From: Dipteronia dyeriana
Taxonomy: Eukaryota > Streptophyta > Magnoliopsida > Sapindales > Sapindaceae
DNA: 64,000 bases
Reading direction: 5' to 3'
Assembly (NCBI GenBank): GCA_032871835.1
Contig: CM065299.1
Span: forward strand, 95,742,652 to 95,806,651
Below, one piece after another: positions 33,308 through 46,400 of this stretch; position 1 is the stretch's first letter; each line of letters opens with the position of its first letter. The notes beneath the pieces are model-generated. The model was given only the letters and a program-made list of their open reading frames with translations. It was not told the origin of the DNA and searched no databases. The translations under genes were made by a program, and so were the position numbers.

Positions 33308-35504
33308 ATGGAAGAAGAGCAAGGGAAGGTGAGGGCGTTGATAGAGATGGCGACCAACTCCACGGAACGAGAGGTGGACCCACGTCTCCTCAAAGCCATC
33401 AAATCTGTGGTTCGCTATTCGGATTCGGAGCTCCGACTCGCCGCCCAAACACTCATGGACCTCATGAAACGCGACCATTCTCAGGTCCCCCATGATTTCG
33501 ATTGAGTTTGCATTTTTAATTGATTATTTGCTTATCTGCTTATCTTGTAGTTCTAGTGTTCTAATTGCCTTTTAATTTCAATGAATGTTTTTTTTAGTCT
33601 ATTGAAGTTTCGTGGTTATCTGATAATTCTCTTGTTAATCAGCTTAAGTGTTTCTTAATGTTGTTGTAAATTTTGAATGATAAGAATAATATCATGGTAG
33701 AAGAATTTGTAAGTTTGTGATTGTTTTGCAGGTCCGATATTTAACACTTCTCATAATTGATGAACTTTTCATGCGATCAAAGATTTTTAGGACCCTCGTT
33801 GTCGAGAACTTGGATCAATTATTGAGTTTAAGTGTTGGATTTCGGAGAAATCTGCCACTTCCAGGTCCTCCAGCCATTGCGACCATTTTGCGCTCGAAAG
33901 CGATTGAATTCTTGGAGAAATGGAATACCTCTTTTGGGGTTCACTACAGACAGATTAGATTAGGTTTTGATTACCTCAAAAACACTCTCAGGTTCCAATT
34001 TCCTAATCTACAAGCGAATGCAGCTCGGATTCAGCAGGAGAGAAGGGAAAGGGAAATTAAGACAAAAGAGATTTTACGAAACAAATTTGAAACGCTGGGG
34101 CAAAATCTTTCTACAATAAAGGAAGAAATACAGTCCACAATAGATGAGATTGGCGAGTGCTTAGACATCATTCGTGCCAAAGAGGAAAATATGGCACTTG
34201 CTCCCTTAGATGATGATGATTTTGAGGAGTTTCGTTCTTCCGAACTGAGGCAGATCCGTCTTGATTCACTGAAAGAAGGGGAAAAGGTTCATGAGAATAA
34301 TGACAATACGGTGGTTTTTGATGCATTGAGGGAGTTGTACAAGCTTTTAATGACAAAGCATATGGGTTCCGTTCAAGAATCAATTTCTGTTCTAATAAGA
34401 GTGGAAGTGCCAGACAATAGGCTAAGAGATTCTATGCTGAAAGAATTGATTGATATCCGAAACCGTCTCCTCTCGGTGAAGAAGAAATGTGAAGAATCAG
34501 GTTGTGCTCTTGCAACCAATGTGAAAGAAGAAGAAGAAGAAGATTTTTGGGAAGAGGGTAAGATTGGACCAGCTGAGAAAGGAAGTTCGAGTATCCCTAG
34601 TAAACCCAAGCAAAAATTGCAAAATCTTGCTGTGGCGTCAACCTCTGGAGAGATAAAAAATGAACAGTCTGATAACAATGAGTTGGGTAAAACTGATTCA
34701 AACTCACCTAGGAGTAAGCTTTTGTCTGAAGCTCCGGTGGTCGAATGGGGTTCTTTCTTGGGTAATTGGGGCTTGGACAGGGATTTTATGGCTAACCAGA
34801 GGGGCTTGGAGCTCGACAACCATTGGGGTAGGGTAGATTATGATGCAGTTATTCCGGCAGAGAAGATAGCTGAACTGAATCTTCAGGCAACGTTTTATAA
34901 AGAAGAACCGGTAGAAATCCAACCCTGCCGTGCACCTTTGAGGAAAGGAGGCCTTTGTCTGAGAAGAGATTTGAAAGTTTGCCCATTTCACGGGCCCATC
35001 ATTCCACGAGATGAAGAAGGAAACCCTATCAATCAGAAGAACCCTTCTTCGGATGAGAACTCTATCCAGAAGAACCCATTAATAGATAACGAGACTTCAC
35101 TTGATTTAGGGTCTGATTTATCAGAACAATTAGCAAAACAAGCTATACAAAATGTTCGGGATAGAGAAAAAGAGGAAGGAAGGAAGAGAAAAATTGATAA
35201 GCAATCACTGAATCGTGCAAAACTTGCAAAAGTACGGGAGCACAATGAAGCAGTTTTACGAGATGCAGCATTGGCGTCTACTTCGAGATCCGAAGCTGTT
35301 GAAGAAGGCATAGATGTCACCAATGGGAAGAAATCATCGACCAGAAACAAGAAAACTCTTGCATCCATGCTGCGGAATAAAGTAACAACAAAGGATAGGT
35401 TAGCTCAGAGACTTCTAAATTCACGAGCCAGGGATGCAACAACAAGACAACTAACCATGGGCGAGGAGGAAACCTACAGAGAAAACTTCCCAAATCAGTG
35501 GTAA
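33308..35504 (+). CDS. UVSSA: UV-stimulated scaffold protein A homologue
   Basis: Two exons, 33308-33484 and 33732-35504, join in phase 0 for 649 residues (donor CAG|GTCCCC, acceptor TTTTGCAG|GTC). Residues 1-150 form an ENTH/VHS-like helical domain (LLKAIKSVVRYSDSELRLAA, VRYLTLLIIDELFMRS). A charged, helical middle part carries acidic runs. The conserved DUF2043 region surrounds residues 380-480, with VEWGSFLGNWGLDRDFM and AEKIAELNLQATFYKE. The zinc-finger ligands are C458, C468, C476 and H479 in PCRAPLRKGGLC..KVCPFHGP. The tail is basic (KTLASMLRNKVTTKDRLAQRL). UVSSA binds stalled RNA polymerase II and brings TFIIH in transcription-coupled nucleotide excision repair; the nuclear location is by family knowledge. 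The Arabidopsis counterpart, by memory, is At3g61800, next to SINAT3 as here. Confidence 0.93.
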
Positions 35505-37418
35505 ATGGATATTCAAATACCTGCTGATGGGAATGGGAGCATCGCCATTGCCGGCGGTGAATAAACATTTTACTTGTACGTAGAGAGACATGAACCATAA
35601 TCATTTCATGTTGATCCTGCAAACGATCACATGAAATCTCAAGAGTATTTATTTACTGCTATGTTGTTGAACAAGTTAGTGATCTTAGGCTTCCAATTAA
35701 GGAGTGCTGCTTGTTAGCAGAATTTGTAATATACGTTGGTTAATTATTCTTTATATTTTTGTTACATATCCAATTCACTGAACATATATATAAAGAATGG
35801 CTTTTCTCTATATGTGAACCTCTGCTAAATTTGGTTTCAGTGAAGAATTTTGGCATGCATAATTGATCTTTCTGGGTATTGCAAACTAAACTAACAATGA
35901 TATATATTGTTCAGAGGAACCAAAATTTGTTGTTCTTCATGTGTTCAGGCAACTAAGCTGGGGTTTGGTTCTAGTTCCAACAACTTTTTCAAAGTGGGGA
36001 GCACACAGAGCAAAAAGGGAAAAAGGTCTAACAACTTTTGATTGAGTAATCATATGGCACAATAGATGAATCAAAGTTGCTACTGTAAAGAGAGCGACAT
36101 TCCTTCTTCAGCCAGTTATTATTTTATTTTTTTTAAAAGAAAAATTACAAAAAAAGTTTATTATGAATTATGATCCTAGTTTGTTACTCTAATAATAATA
36201 CGCCATTTGCTTTCAAGTAACGTTGAATTCAAGTTTTCCATTCTCTACCAAGTTTCTTTTCAAGCATGATCAAGAAAATGGAATTAAAATAAAGAAAATT
36301 CTACATCATGTTCTGTAGATTGCACACGTTATCTTCGTGATGGGAACAATGATGAATACCACTTTATACCTCAGACAGATCACATTTAATGCACATGTGA
36401 AGAGAAACATGTCTATTAATAGGGTATAGATAATAGAACTACAAAAAAGGAAAAAAAATATGATCATATTGACTTTTTACCGTAACAAACTACCCATCAA
36501 AATAACTTAGATTTTCTTACATGTTATAAAGCTATAGGCCTATAGCACTCAGTAATAATAAAAATATACATTCGTTCTTAGGTACACTGAGCTGGTCTTA
36601 AAATTTGTGGGGTACCAGGTTAACTATAGAAAACGAGGTCCTTAATTTTTAGGTATGTTTGTTTGGTTTTTTTTTTTCTCAGATAAATATTTGTAAAAAT
36701 CAATATAATAACTATAATTCAAAACTATAACATAATAAAAATAGTAAAAAAATGTTACAATTTTTTTTTAATTGTATCAAAAAATATATTATTTAAACCT
36801 TACTCATCTCACATTTTTAGCATTAAAAGTATTAATTAAGCTTACATATTTTCATAAAAGAATAAAAAAAAAATGAAGTGTATTGATTTAATTATCTTCA
36901 AAACAATGATTTCTGGAATTTTGTTTCAAGAGAGTATTAAGTTTTTTTTAGAGATATAAAAAACGATCATTTGTGACCAACAAAGTGTTGCTATGATTCA
37001 ATTCACCGCCACTATTGATTCAATGTTGTTATTGTTGTAGAAATGATTAATGGATTTCCATGAGTTGACATTTAATATATATATATATATATATATATTA
37101 TGGTGGACCGTTTTTAAATTTATTTATAGGTTGAGTTTCCATTAATGGTTATTTAAAAAAAATTATATATGAATAGAGGATCATTTTAAAATCATTAATG
37201 AGTCTATTTTATTTAATATCTTAAATGAATTATATTTTACAATCAACTTTAAAAAAAAAACTATAATTTGGGGCCTTTATAATTGGAGACCTTAGGTAAT
37301 CTAACTGTACCTCCTAAAACCGAACCTGTAAAGACATAGTTTAATTGAAAGAGGAACAAGGGATAAGTTTGAGATTGAAATAAATGACTTTTAAATTAAA
37401 AAAAATACATGGTGTAGG

Positions 37419-37453
<35 letters not shown>

Positions 37454-37850
37454 TCAAATCTTACGATGTAGAGCAGTAGAGCTGATGAGCTACTAATCAA
37501 TCCCATCTAATATTAAAGACACAGCAAATAAGTTTATGCGAGATGATAACAAATGGGGCAAAACAAAAGCAAAATTTACAATAAAAAAAGAAGACCATGT
37601 AGACCAATAACGTGCACCACATAACATACACCCTCGCAATGTAGGGAGTGCTGGTCACCGAGTCACCGACCCACAGATTGAAAAACGAAAACAGTAACAG
37701 CTAACCACCAACAAATAGATAGTTATAAAAACAAAAATAAAAATAAAAATATTCCCACTAATTTGCAAGCCAATCCAAATAATCACAGTTTTCACTTTCA
37801 TGATTCCCCACCTAACCTCCTAATAAAAAAAAATCAAAACTTTGCTTATT
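35505..37850. other. spacer between UVSSA and SINAT, AT-rich with microsatellites
   Basis: UVSSA 3' UTR, then AT-rich sequence. (AT)n runs lie at about 37076-37098 and 37422-37450. No gene is recognised. A pair of weakly inverted segments near 36590 and 37320 is too diverged to call an element. Confidence 0.5.
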
Positions 37851-37976
37851 TTTTAAACTCCCTCTCTCGCTTCTTAGAAACCGTTTGATGTTGATCAACT
37901 GATTCAAAACAATTTTGACGGTGACACCTTCTCTCTCTCTCTCATCCGCTCTCTTTTTCTATCAGAGAACGATGAT

Positions 37977-38298
37977 ATGAAGAAGAAAGGCACCTCTTTT
38001 GAGAAACGTTTTTTCTTTGCTTTACACGGATTCAATTGATCCTGTACCGTTTTTTTGTTCTCTTTAAATTCTTTGCTCGTTCTTGAATAAAAGTCCGACC
38101 TAGCTAAAACATACATACCCATCAAACAAAAACACTGATTTCTTGATGAAAGTTTCTTCCTTTTAGATTTTTTTTTTCTGGGACTGTGATTTCCTGAAAC
38201 GGAGTCACATACATCAAGCAAATACCATAAAGTTGTTGATAGTGTTTTTCTTTTATTTATTTTTTTAATTTTTTTGTTATATGAATGGAACTGGATAG
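37977..38298 (+). promoter_or_regulatory. upstream ORFs in the SINAT leader
   Basis: Three short upstream ORFs precede the main ATG at 38285. They are a 20-codon frame at 37977-38039 (starts MKKKGTSFEK), a 6-codon frame near 38145 (MKVSSF) and a 5-codon frame at 38281-38298 (MNGTG) that overlaps the main start. They matter only if transcription starts upstream of them and no leader intron removes them. A CT-rich tract at 37855-37960 fits a plant leader. Confidence 0.45.
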
Positions 38299-41200
38299 CA
38301 TTGAATGTGTGCCATCCTTAGATTTGACTGATGAGGATGAGATCCAACACCATCACCATCAGTTTCCTTCAATTACAAAGCCTCACAATAATAATAGCAA
38401 CAACAACACTAGTGTCTCTTCGACTAATCAGCCAGGCACCACCAGTGTCCATGAACTTCTTGAGTGCCCAGTTTGTACCAATTCAATGTACCCTCCAATC
38501 CATCAGGTTTGTTCTTTTCTCCAATCTGGTAAATGGGTTTATTCTTTTTCTCTCGCAATTGTTTTTGTATAACTTATTGTGTTTTTATGAGCTTTTGTTT
38601 CTGTTGGATAGTTAGATTTCTATGTTTGATGTGGAATATTTATGCAGTCTTTTTCTTCCTTTAGATATTGTAGTTTACACTCAATTGAGTGTATTTTTGT
38701 TCAATTTTTAGAATTTTGTTTTGACAGCTGTCAGAATTAGCAGATAATCGGATGTTGTATTGCAGAAAACGGGATTTTAGGCTGGTTGGTCAGAGTAGGA
38801 TATGTTATTTTCTTCGCTGAATGCTTGCAATCATGTCAGTACTCAGTACATTCTTGCAATGGAAGATATTAGATGCTACTAGTTACTTTCAGTAGTAATT
38901 TGGAATTGTGCATTTGTGAAATTGGGGTTTCCCCTGGCTTAATTTGATAGTTCTAATCTTATTTGATGTGCATGGGTTGAGAGTAAGCATTATATGCATG
39001 TTTCAAATACATCCAAACGAATGTTGGCTTTCGATTAGATGCATTGATGCTTACTGAAATCTGGAATCATCAGTAATTATCTAATAAAGGATATGGAAGA
39101 TGGCAGAGGACCAGCTGTCTCTCATTTTGAAAAGTGTAAGAAAGCCACACTAGCTTCATTTCATTATTGGGTCACTGGAAACCATCAATAACGATAAACC
39201 AAATTCGAGTGAAGTCTTGTCTTGTAATGAAGATTAACGTCAAGAAGAGTCTTCCAAGGAGCATATGAAAGAGGAGGACCAACTCTATCACATTGTTGAA
39301 AAGTCTCACCAGCTCTCTTCTAGTGAGATTTCACTTTTTGGTCATGTGAACTAGCATGGTCCTGGGCCTCTTGGCAATCATAAAAAACTGTAAAGTGAGA
39401 ATGGCTGCTCACATATTTTCTCTATGTTCTTTATTATTGTTCAATTGCAACCATGATTAAAAAGGAGCCAAGTCCCAGTTGTTTGTTCTTAGAACTTTTG
39501 ATTGTTTGGTGGTGCTGACTGTGTGTATGTGGGAAGAGCTGGTGCATGAGATGGTAATTAGACTGTGTGCATAGAAGGAATCATTGTCAATCAAACTCTT
39601 CTTAGATATTTTTCTTATTTGTTTTATGTTCTGCTAAGAAGAAGGAAAACATCAAAATGGTTTAGTTAGACTTTGCGTTTATATCTGTAAGGAGTGAGGT
39701 GATTTCTCTCTATATTGGAGCAAAACAGGAAGAGTGTGACTGGAAGTTCGAGCCAACCCATGCCATTTTTATCAATATTGTGAGCTATGCAATATTGCAA
39801 TAGGGTACCAATCAGTATTATATTACTATATGTTTGACATAATTATGTATATCGTTTTTGAAGATATTTTATCTGTGACGGGCAAGTTCCTAACAACCTA
39901 TGGTTCAGTTAGTTGTTATGTTTACCTTTCTTACCAGAGTTTAATTTAAGTTAGTATCTTCAAAATTCAATTGGAGTTTAATTGCTTTATGTGGAGAAGG
40001 TATTGGATCAATGGATCAACAATCACTGAATTGTTGGGGTTGTTAAGGAACTTTGGAATTTACTTTTATCACTATTTGGCAGATAATATTAACTTCTGGA
40101 GATATTTTGGCTCTTTTTGAGGGTTGATGTTGGTGTTGAAGATAGCATTACTTGTTCTGAAGTGGTGTATTTGGATTGAGTAAACTAGAATAGTTTTTGA
40201 CAGGATTGAGGCTCTCTTGCGAAGTACTGGATTATATCTTTTGAGGAGTCTTTATCCTTCTCTTGAATGAGCTGCTTTTTCTTTTTCCCAACTTTTCGGT
40301 AGAATATGTTGATTTGTTGGATTGCAACTCTTGATGTGTTGAGAGGGGTGGGTTTTTTTTAATAAAAAAAATACTTTTCCATTCGCTTCAGCTCTTCTTT
40401 CCTTCATTTTTCCCATCTAGACTCTAGTACAATGTTATGTTTCAAGTAAATGAAATTTATTTGGGACGGTGATGATATAGAATTTAAGGGTTCAATGTAA
40501 GAAGCTTCTTTATGTTCTAATTTTTAATTTTCTTTTATTTTGCTGTATATTTATGTCTAATTTGTAGTTTCACATTATCACTTTTTAGTCGGTGGTTGAT
40601 TTCTTTAGTTGATTTGCAAGATATGTTTCTGGAAATTTGATTTTAAAGATTAATGCATTTTAGAATCATTTTCTCAGCATCTTGGATTGTGTTTAGTGTG
40701 TGTAATTCTCTTTGGTCAGAATTCTTTAAAACCGAGTGGCGCACAAGTTGGAAACCCTTTCATTATTTGTAGAGAGTATGAACTGAAAAGGGCAGTACAT
40801 TGAATATGTATCAGCTTTCTTCACAGTCTCTTAAGCTTTCATTTATTATACTTTTGAAATATAAGAAAAGCTAGTGAAATGCTATGAATTTTGAGAGCTT
40901 ATGATTATAGTTAGTTAAAAGATTGAACTACTTTCATCTTCCCTATTTTTTTTTTTTTTGTTTCTGCAGTGCCACAACGGACATACACTTTGTTCAACCT
41001 GTAAAACAAGAGTGCATAATCGGTGCCCTACTTGTAGACAGGAGCTTGGCGATATAAGATGTCTAGCCCTAGAGAAGGTAGCTGAATCACTTGAACTACC
41101 TTGCCGATACATGTCACTTGGATGCCCAGAAATCTTCCCTTATTATAGTAAACTCAAACATGAGGCCGTATGTAACTTGAGGCCCTACAACTGTCCATAT

Positions 41201-42215
41201 GCTGGATCAGAGTGCTCTGTTGTTGGGGATATTCCATTCCTTGTTTCTCATCTGAGGGATGATCACAAAGTGGACATGCATTCTGGATGCACTTTCAACC
41301 ATCGTTATGTCAAGTCTAATCCCCGTGAAGTAGAAAATGCCACGTGGATGTTAACTGTACGTATTATTCTTTTATTTGATTAACTTTACACAAGGGAACT
41401 GTATAATTTAGAATGGAACTAACGAAATCGAATCCATATTGCTGGACGTGGAACTTTGGGATCAGGTAGACCATATTTTGTGGCTTTACTACTAATATAT
41501 GAACCTCAGCCCAAATCATGAGTATGATGCCAGTTATCTACAGTTAACCTTTTGTTATAGATGCAACAACATAATCATTACCGTCCTCCTTATCATATAT
41601 TGCCTGAATTCAGCGAATTGATTGGTACAGAGGTCCAATGAAGATGGGTTTATTAGATCATTGCTTAGACCGAATGAGATGATGACCGTATAATCCATGT
41701 GAAACTTGTACATTTTGTGGTATATGCGTAGCCTTAAGCCTTATAACATATCATTCATTCGTTTCCATGATTCTCACACATGATGGTGATTCCAACAGCT
41801 TCATATTTTGTAAAATACTGAATACTTTTTCTTTGACATTTCTGTTTAGGTTTTCCACTGTTTTGGCCAGTACTTCTGCCTTCATTTTGAAGCTTTCCAG
41901 CTTAGTATGGCGGCTCCAGTGTATATGGCATTTCTCCGTTTCATGGGAGATGAGACAGAAGCTCGGAATTACAGCTACAGTCTGGAGGTAGGAGGAAATG
42001 GAAGGAAACTCATCTGGGAAGGCACGCCAAGAAGTGTAAGAGATAGCCACAAGAAGGTTAGAGACAGCCATGACGGGTTAATTATACAGCGGAATATGGC
42101 ACTTTTCTTCTCTGGAGGAGACAGGAAAGAATTGAAGCTGCGGGTTACAGGACGGATATGGAAAGAACAGCAGAACCCAGAAGGCGGGGCCTGCATACCC
42201 AACCTATGTAGTTAA
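38285..42215 (+). CDS. SINAT3: SINA-type RING E3 ubiquitin ligase, SINAT3-like
   Basis: Three coding exons, 38285-38506, 40970-41356 and 41850-42215, all joined in phase 0, give 324 residues, the usual SINAT length. The RING finger C3HC4 is complete: C61, C64, C75, H79, C82, C85, C93, C96; the 2.46-kb first intron splits it after residue 74. Next come the SIAH-type zinc fingers (PCRYMSLGCPEIFPYYSKLKH ... C, NCPYAGSEC, HLRDDH) and the substrate-binding SINA/TRAF-like fold (FGQYFCLHFEAFQLS, FLRFMGDETEARNYSYSLEV, NPREVENATWML). It ends IPNLCS. The variable His/Asn-rich N-terminus resembles SINAT3 and SINAT4. SINAT proteins dimerise and ubiquitinate targets such as ATG6, TRAF1 and ESCRT-related FREE1 in the cytosol and endomembranes (family knowledge). 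Confidence 0.95.
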
Positions 42216-43463
42216 AGTATGGTTGGAGCTCCACTTGTATGCGTGTATACTTGCATGCTGGATTTACTGTAATATTATTTGTAGCTGTAGAAAATTACTG
42301 AGTATCTCTGAATTATGTATTGATGCTGGAGGCTTAAGCTTTTATTATTTGTCAATAAGCTTCCTTTTTGGTTGCGTAAATTCGAGTGCTGGCCACATAT
42401 ATAAGTTATAGTTAGGAAACTGCAGTCAAGATTCGTGTCTATCATTCTCTAACGAAAATGAAAATGAAACTGATCATCACCGGTAAGAAAGTGCTTATCT
42501 TGGTTAGCCATCTCTTCCGGTTTGATATTGTGTTTTGGAAACGGAGTTTTCTAACGATATAAAAACCTTGTAGAATGCCAAGTTAATGGACACCTGAATC
42601 TCTGATCAATTTCAACCAGTGGCGGCGATTTGAATATGGGATATAATTGGATTAAATAATGAGCGTTTTTACACCGAGCCACATTGGACAGATAGAACAT
42701 TGTTATTAGTGTTCTTATTTTTTTTATCATCTTACCATATAAAAACCTTATAGAATGCCAAGCTAATGGGATCCTGAATCCCCGATCAATTTGGGTGGTG
42801 GCGATTTGAATATGGGATATTTTTTAATCATCTTACCATATAAAAACTTTATAGAATGTCAAGCTAATGAGATCATGAATCCCCGATCAATTTAGGTGGT
42901 GGTAATTTGAATATGGGATATGCTTTTACACTAGGACAGTGTTATTAGTGTTCCTCATGTTTTTTTATTATGTTACGGTATAACAAAATCGTAGAATGCC
43001 AAGCTAATGGAAACATGAATCCCCTCATCAATTTCAACCTGTGACAGCGATTTGAATATGGGATATAGTTGGTGCTCTTCACATTTTTTTATTATGTTAC
43101 AATATAAAAACCTTGTAGAATACCAAGCTGATGAAAACATGAATCTCTGATCAATTTCAAACAGTGACAGTGATTTAAATATAGAATATAGACATGTCGA
43201 ATAATGAATGCTTTTACACCGATTCACATTGGACGGACAGGAAAGTGTTATTATTGCTCCTTACATTTTAAAGTAAAAAATAAAATAGAAAGAATCAAAT
43301 AAAGGAAGGAAATTTAATTCATCAAAAAAGAAAGAAAAGAAACGACGCCGTTTAAAATATATCATATCAGCTGCCTTTATCTCCAAACCGGGGTTTTAGC
43401 AGTAACCTGCTCGACATTTCATAAAACCTGAAAACTCCCTGTAAATTCAAATTTTCATCTTCC
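42216..43463. repeat. five diverged ~90-bp repeats in the SINAT-EMB1703 spacer
   Basis: Copies start near 42555, 42738, 42838, 42978 and 43102. Each runs TATAAAAACCTTRTAGAAT, GCCAAGCTAATG, GAATCYCYGATCAATTT and GATTTGAATATGGGATAT. Units are partly adjacent and partly separated by 30-90 bp of AT-rich sequence. Copies differ at many positions, so the duplication is old. No coding capacity. Bounds given are the whole spacer; the repeats occupy about 42545-43195. Confidence 0.8.
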
Positions 43464-46400
43464 ATGACCATGGAGGTTCTCAATCTTCCAATCTCAAGAA
43501 ATTCACTATCCCTGTCTACGTTCTCGCCCTTCACTTCCAAAATTTCCATTAAAACCGGCAACAAGAGAAACCCTTATTTATACAACCTACCGCCCTCCAA
43601 ATTCCATAAAAATCCCTCATTTCCATGTTATTTACTCTCCTCTACTACCAGAAGGCTGCAGGTTTCGGCTCATTTTGGTGGACCCACCAGTCGCCGCAAC
43701 TCGCTGAGAAAAAAGCTCCTTCATGATCAACAGGTGCATCAAAAAAATCCCATTCCTTTAGACGTAATTTCTAGTTTCGTAGATAACATGAATTCTGATA
43801 GTGTAAAAGAGAGTGGTTTAAATAATGGGTTCGCTGATGACGATAGTGTTGTTGAAACTAGTAGTAGTGTTAAGGAACCAAAGTTGAAACAGATAGGTGA
43901 ATCTGTTTTGTTGAATAAATTGGAGAATTGGATTGATCAGTATAGGAAGGATGTTGATTACTGGGGTATCGGGTCGGGTCCAGTTTTCACGGTTTTTCAG
44001 GATTCAGAAGGGAATGTGAAGAAAGTTTCAGTGAACGTAGACGAAATTATTAAAAGAAGCCAAGTAAAGAGAGATGAATTTGAAGACAAAACAAAAACAA
44101 ATTCTAGAATTATGTATGCTAAGAGTTTGGCTAGGGAGATGGAGAGTGGGGGAGATGTGATTACAAGGAATAGTTCAGTGGCTAAGTTTGTTGTTGCAGG
44201 AGAGGAGTCCGGTTTTGTTAATGTGATTCGTGGTGTTATTGGTCATCCTGAGTTTGTCACCAAACTCTCAGGAGCTGGGATTGTAGTGTTGTGTGGTTTA
44301 ATTGTATGTTGGGCGGTGAAGGAATTATTTTCTTTCAGAAAAAAGAAGGTGCATTACACAAAATTGGAGAAGGAGATGATGCGGAGAAAGATAAAATCAA
44401 GAAAGGAGAAGGAGACGTTAGAGAAGGGAAATGTTGAAGTTGTTCAAGTAGCTACAGAACCACCTATGGTGACGTTTGAAAAGCCTAAGATAGATGAGCA
44501 AGAACTGATGAAGAATATAATAAAAGTTAAGGCTTCAAAGGATAAATTGTCATTGGTGGATTCTTCGAGATCTCAAACAAGCAAACCTAAGGATATTGAT
44601 GATAAAATCAAGGAAATTAGAGATATGGCCAGGCAAATCCGGGAGACTGAGGACAAAGAACGGTCACAGGTTGATGAGGATGAGCAAGAAGAGCATGCTG
44701 CGGATGGTGAATTTCCTGATGAGATAAAAGTGATGGAAGAGCATAGAGAAGGTGATATGAGTTTCACGGGTAATATTTCAAATGGACGTTCAGAACAAGA
44801 CATCAGCATCGAAGGAACTAGTTTGAAAACATTTTCAGTTGAAGCTAACAGTAAGAATGCTGAATCTCCCAGCAAGGTAGCTTCCTTTGACAATGGGGCG
44901 GTGCAAGCTTCTAGTGCTTCAAGTGCTAAAGTTTTAAAGGATAGGCAAAAAATAAATCAAGATGGTAAGAGTTCTTCACATATTACAGTCACTAAAGAAA
45001 TTGTTCAATCATCTGATACTCATGATGGCAAATCATGTACGTCCGAGACCAATTCCATTAAAATGAAACCAAGGGTCATAATGTCAGTTAAAGAAGCCAG
45101 GGAATTTCTTTCTAGAAAGCGTGGTAAACAAGAATTTGACCAACCCCTGGTTAAAACTTTGCAAGAAGGTGCCCCTGTTTCAAGACAATCAAGCAATATA
45201 GAATCTGATAAAAACATGAGCAAAATATTGGAGGTGGACAACAAAGATTTTGGACCTGCCATTTTTGATGGGACATCAGAATCTATAGCTGCTCCAAATG
45301 CTTCTGAAAGTTCAACTATGACAGATGGGGAGTATGGTCCTATCAAGAAAGATTATGCGGCGGGATATTCCAATGAAGGATATAGAGTTACTGATAGTCA
45401 AAACACAGGAAGATCCTTAATTCGTGACGTTACCGGTGGAAGTACAGAGACAAGACCATCTGTAAAGACGGAAAACTGGATGGAAAACAATTTTCATGAA
45501 GTTGAACCCATTGTTAAGAAGATAGGAGTTGGATTTAGAGATAATTTCATGGTTGCCAGAGATAAAGTAAATTCAGATATTGATATTACTCAGCTTGCTA
45601 GTGAAGATGATGATGATGAGCTTGGGTGGATGAAAGATGATAAGCTTAGAGAGATTGTCTTTCATGTACAAGAGAATGAGTTGGCAGGGCGGGATCCATT
45701 CTATCTGATGGATGCTGAAGATAAGCATGCATTCTTTCAGGGTCTTGAGAAGAAAGTTGAGAAAGTGAATGAAAAGTTATTGCACGTGCACGAATTTCTG
45801 CATTCAAACATTGAAAATCTTGATTATGGAGCAGGTAGTTTCCGTTATGAATACATGAAATGATTTTTTTATTTTTTATTTTATTTTGTGAATTTACTAG
45901 CTTAAATTGATTGCTAGCAGTTATGCCAAGTACTTTCTAAAATTGTTTTTCTTAAGCATGGGTAATTAAATTAGGTTATGTAGACAGTATTTATGAACGT
46001 CTTTATTAGAATGTTTTTGGTTCTCACTTCAGTCAATTAGCCATAATGTCCGTCTGATCTACCATATATGGATTGGTTAACTGTGTAACTATGGGTTTAT
46101 ACATCAAAGATAGACAATACATGTTTTTAACAACACTGGTGCTAATGGTATTTTGTTCTTCCTCTAGACGGTATCAGCTTGTATGATGCACCAGAGAAAA
46201 TCATACCGCGCTGGAAAGGGCCCCCATTAGAGAAAAATCCTCAAGTCCTCGGTGACTACCTGAAACAACGAAAGACACTTTTTGCTGCAAATACTGGTAC
46301 TTCATATCTCGGTAAGAAGGGTGAGGAGAACTTTCTTCAAAATGTAACAGAGTCCCCTACCCATGACAATACTGCAGCTACTTTGGCAACCAATGAATTG

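Noticed and set aside
36588..37340. Possible inverted termini around an AT-rich segment between UVSSA and SINAT
   Set aside because: Similarity between the two ends is short and broken, and no target-site duplication was found.
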